DNA from: Candidatus Vogelbacteria bacterium RIFOXYD1_FULL_51_18 | GTDB taxonomy: Bacteria > Patescibacteriota > Minisyncoccia > Phycocordibacterales > UBA9988 | Assembly: GCA_001823095.1 (NCBI GenBank) | Contig: MHTL01000008.1 | Coordinates: 2,221-50,488, forward strand | Length of the DNA: 48,268 nt | Direction of reading: 5' to 3' | In this document: piece by piece, positions 47,406 through 48,268 of the stretch | Position numbering within the stretch: the stretch's first letter is position 1 | Layout: the number at the start of each line of letters is the position of its first letter | Notes under the pieces: model-generated | Told to the model about the DNA's origin: nothing | Seen by the model: only the letters and a program-made list of their open reading frames with translations | Database searches by the model: none | Translations under genes and position numbers: made by a program

Positions 47406-47464
47406 TATGCAGTATATTTGGTTAATTTGGAGGAGAATTAAATTAATGAAGTAACTATACACTT

Positions 47465-47644
47465 ATGAATCAGCTACACGATAATAATAATGAAAGCAAC
47501 AAAAAATTTTATCAATGCCCGGAGTGCGGTTTGCATTATAAAGACAAGGATCAGGCGGAAAAATGCGAAGCGTGGTGCAAAGAACACAAGAGCTGCAATG
47601 TAGAAATTACAAGTAGTGCCATTGAGAATAAAAAAATAAAATGA
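47465..47644 (+). CDS. small Cys-rich zinc-finger-like protein
   Basis: FYQCPECGLHYKDKDQAEKCEAWCKEHKSC; ATGA overlap with next gene. Confidence 0.65.
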   Translation: MNQLHDNNNESNKKFYQCPECGLHYKDKDQAEKCEAWCKEHKSCNVEITSSAIENKKIK

Positions 47645-48268
47645 AAAAAGAAACATACAAAATTCGCGGGATGCATTGCGCCAGTTGTGTTGCAACAATT
47701 GAACACGTGCTCGGCACGACGGCGGGTGTGCATTCAGCCTCGGTCAATGTTGCTTCAGAGTCGGCGTTGATAGAGTTTGAAGAAAGCATCATTTCCGAGG
47801 CAGATCTTGCAAAGATCGTTGAATCAGTTGGCTACCACCTTGAGATCGGTGCGAAGGAGAAGGAAGTCGTTGCCGATAATCGCACCAGGACAATTTCAAT
47901 GAAGGTTGTCGGCATGGATTCTCCGCATTGCGCAATGGTTGTTGAGGGCGCTCTTAAAAAATTGCCGGGCATAAAAAATATCGATGTTGATTTTTCAAAC
48001 CGTCGGGCAACGGTGGTTTTTGATTCATCTTTGACGACCAGTGACGCCATTTTCAAAGTTATTGCTGACGTCGGCTACACGCCGATTAAAGAAGAGGGCG
48101 AAGCGGAAGAAATTTTGGATAAGGAAAAAGTTGAACAGGAAAAGCAAATAAAAATCATGAAGAGAAAGCTGGTGGTTGGCGGTATTCTTTCAGCTTTCAT
48201 CTTTTTAGGCAGTTTCCCGGAATGGTTCTCTTTTATGCCACAGATTTTTAATAATAACTGGACTCTGT
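47641..48268 (+). CDS. copA: copper-type P1B ATPase, N-terminal part with two HMA domains (truncated by window end)
   Basis: YKIRGMHCASCVATIEHVLG; second domain VVGMDSPHCAMVVEGALKKLPGI; open-ended reading frame. Confidence 0.88.
   Translation, partial: MKKETYKIRGMHCASCVATIEHVLGTTAGVHSASVNVASESALIEFEESIISEADLAKIVESVGYHLEIGAKEKEVVADNRTRTISMKVVGMDSPHCAMVVEGALKKLPGIKNIDVDFSNRRATVVFDSSLTTSDAIFKVIADVGYTPIKEEGEAEEILDKEKVEQEKQIKIMKRKLVVGGILSAFIFLGSFPEWFSFMPQIFNNNWTL

Overview
The window looks like a chromosomal segment of a Candidate Phyla Radiation (Patescibacteria/Parcubacteria-like) bacterium. This is inferred from the short IF-2 lacking its N-terminal region, the reduced DnaX, dense gene packing, many apparently leaderless genes and recombinase/repeat peptides of a type familiar from CPR genomes; taxonomy was not computed. 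Housekeeping content: rbfA-infB, cysteine desulfurase, Fe/Mn SOD, clpB, rpmG, miaA, parB, relA/spoT-like, topA, dprA, serS, ftsQ-like, cell-wall enzymes, dus, dnaX, purB, msrA/msrB, ccdA-like, a partial CopA-type ATPase and 9 tRNAs. Strongest observations: (1) a ~2.7 kb element sits in the 3' end of tRNA-Ala(CGC), and its attL, attR and an internal attP-like junction can all be read directly; joining the outer ends restores a tRNA-Ala with an encoded CCA. A second right end of the same family lies at ~801-940 behind a different cargo gene. (2) The element's serine recombinase is interrupted by a ~107 bp internal inversion between perfect 14 bp inverted repeats, and flipping it back restores the reading frame. 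(3) ACGATCGT-centred palindromes flank a PaaX/Cas2-fold-like regulator, and a perfect 44 bp palindrome with outward -10 boxes lies between dprA and serS. (4) Short GC palindromes are inserted in frame in infB, topA and dnaX. (5) An L,D-transpeptidase / D,D-carboxypeptidase / CapA fusion, a catalytically degenerate HtrA-like protein and a frameshifted mscL are present. All calls come from reading the sequence and supplied translations; no database search was run.
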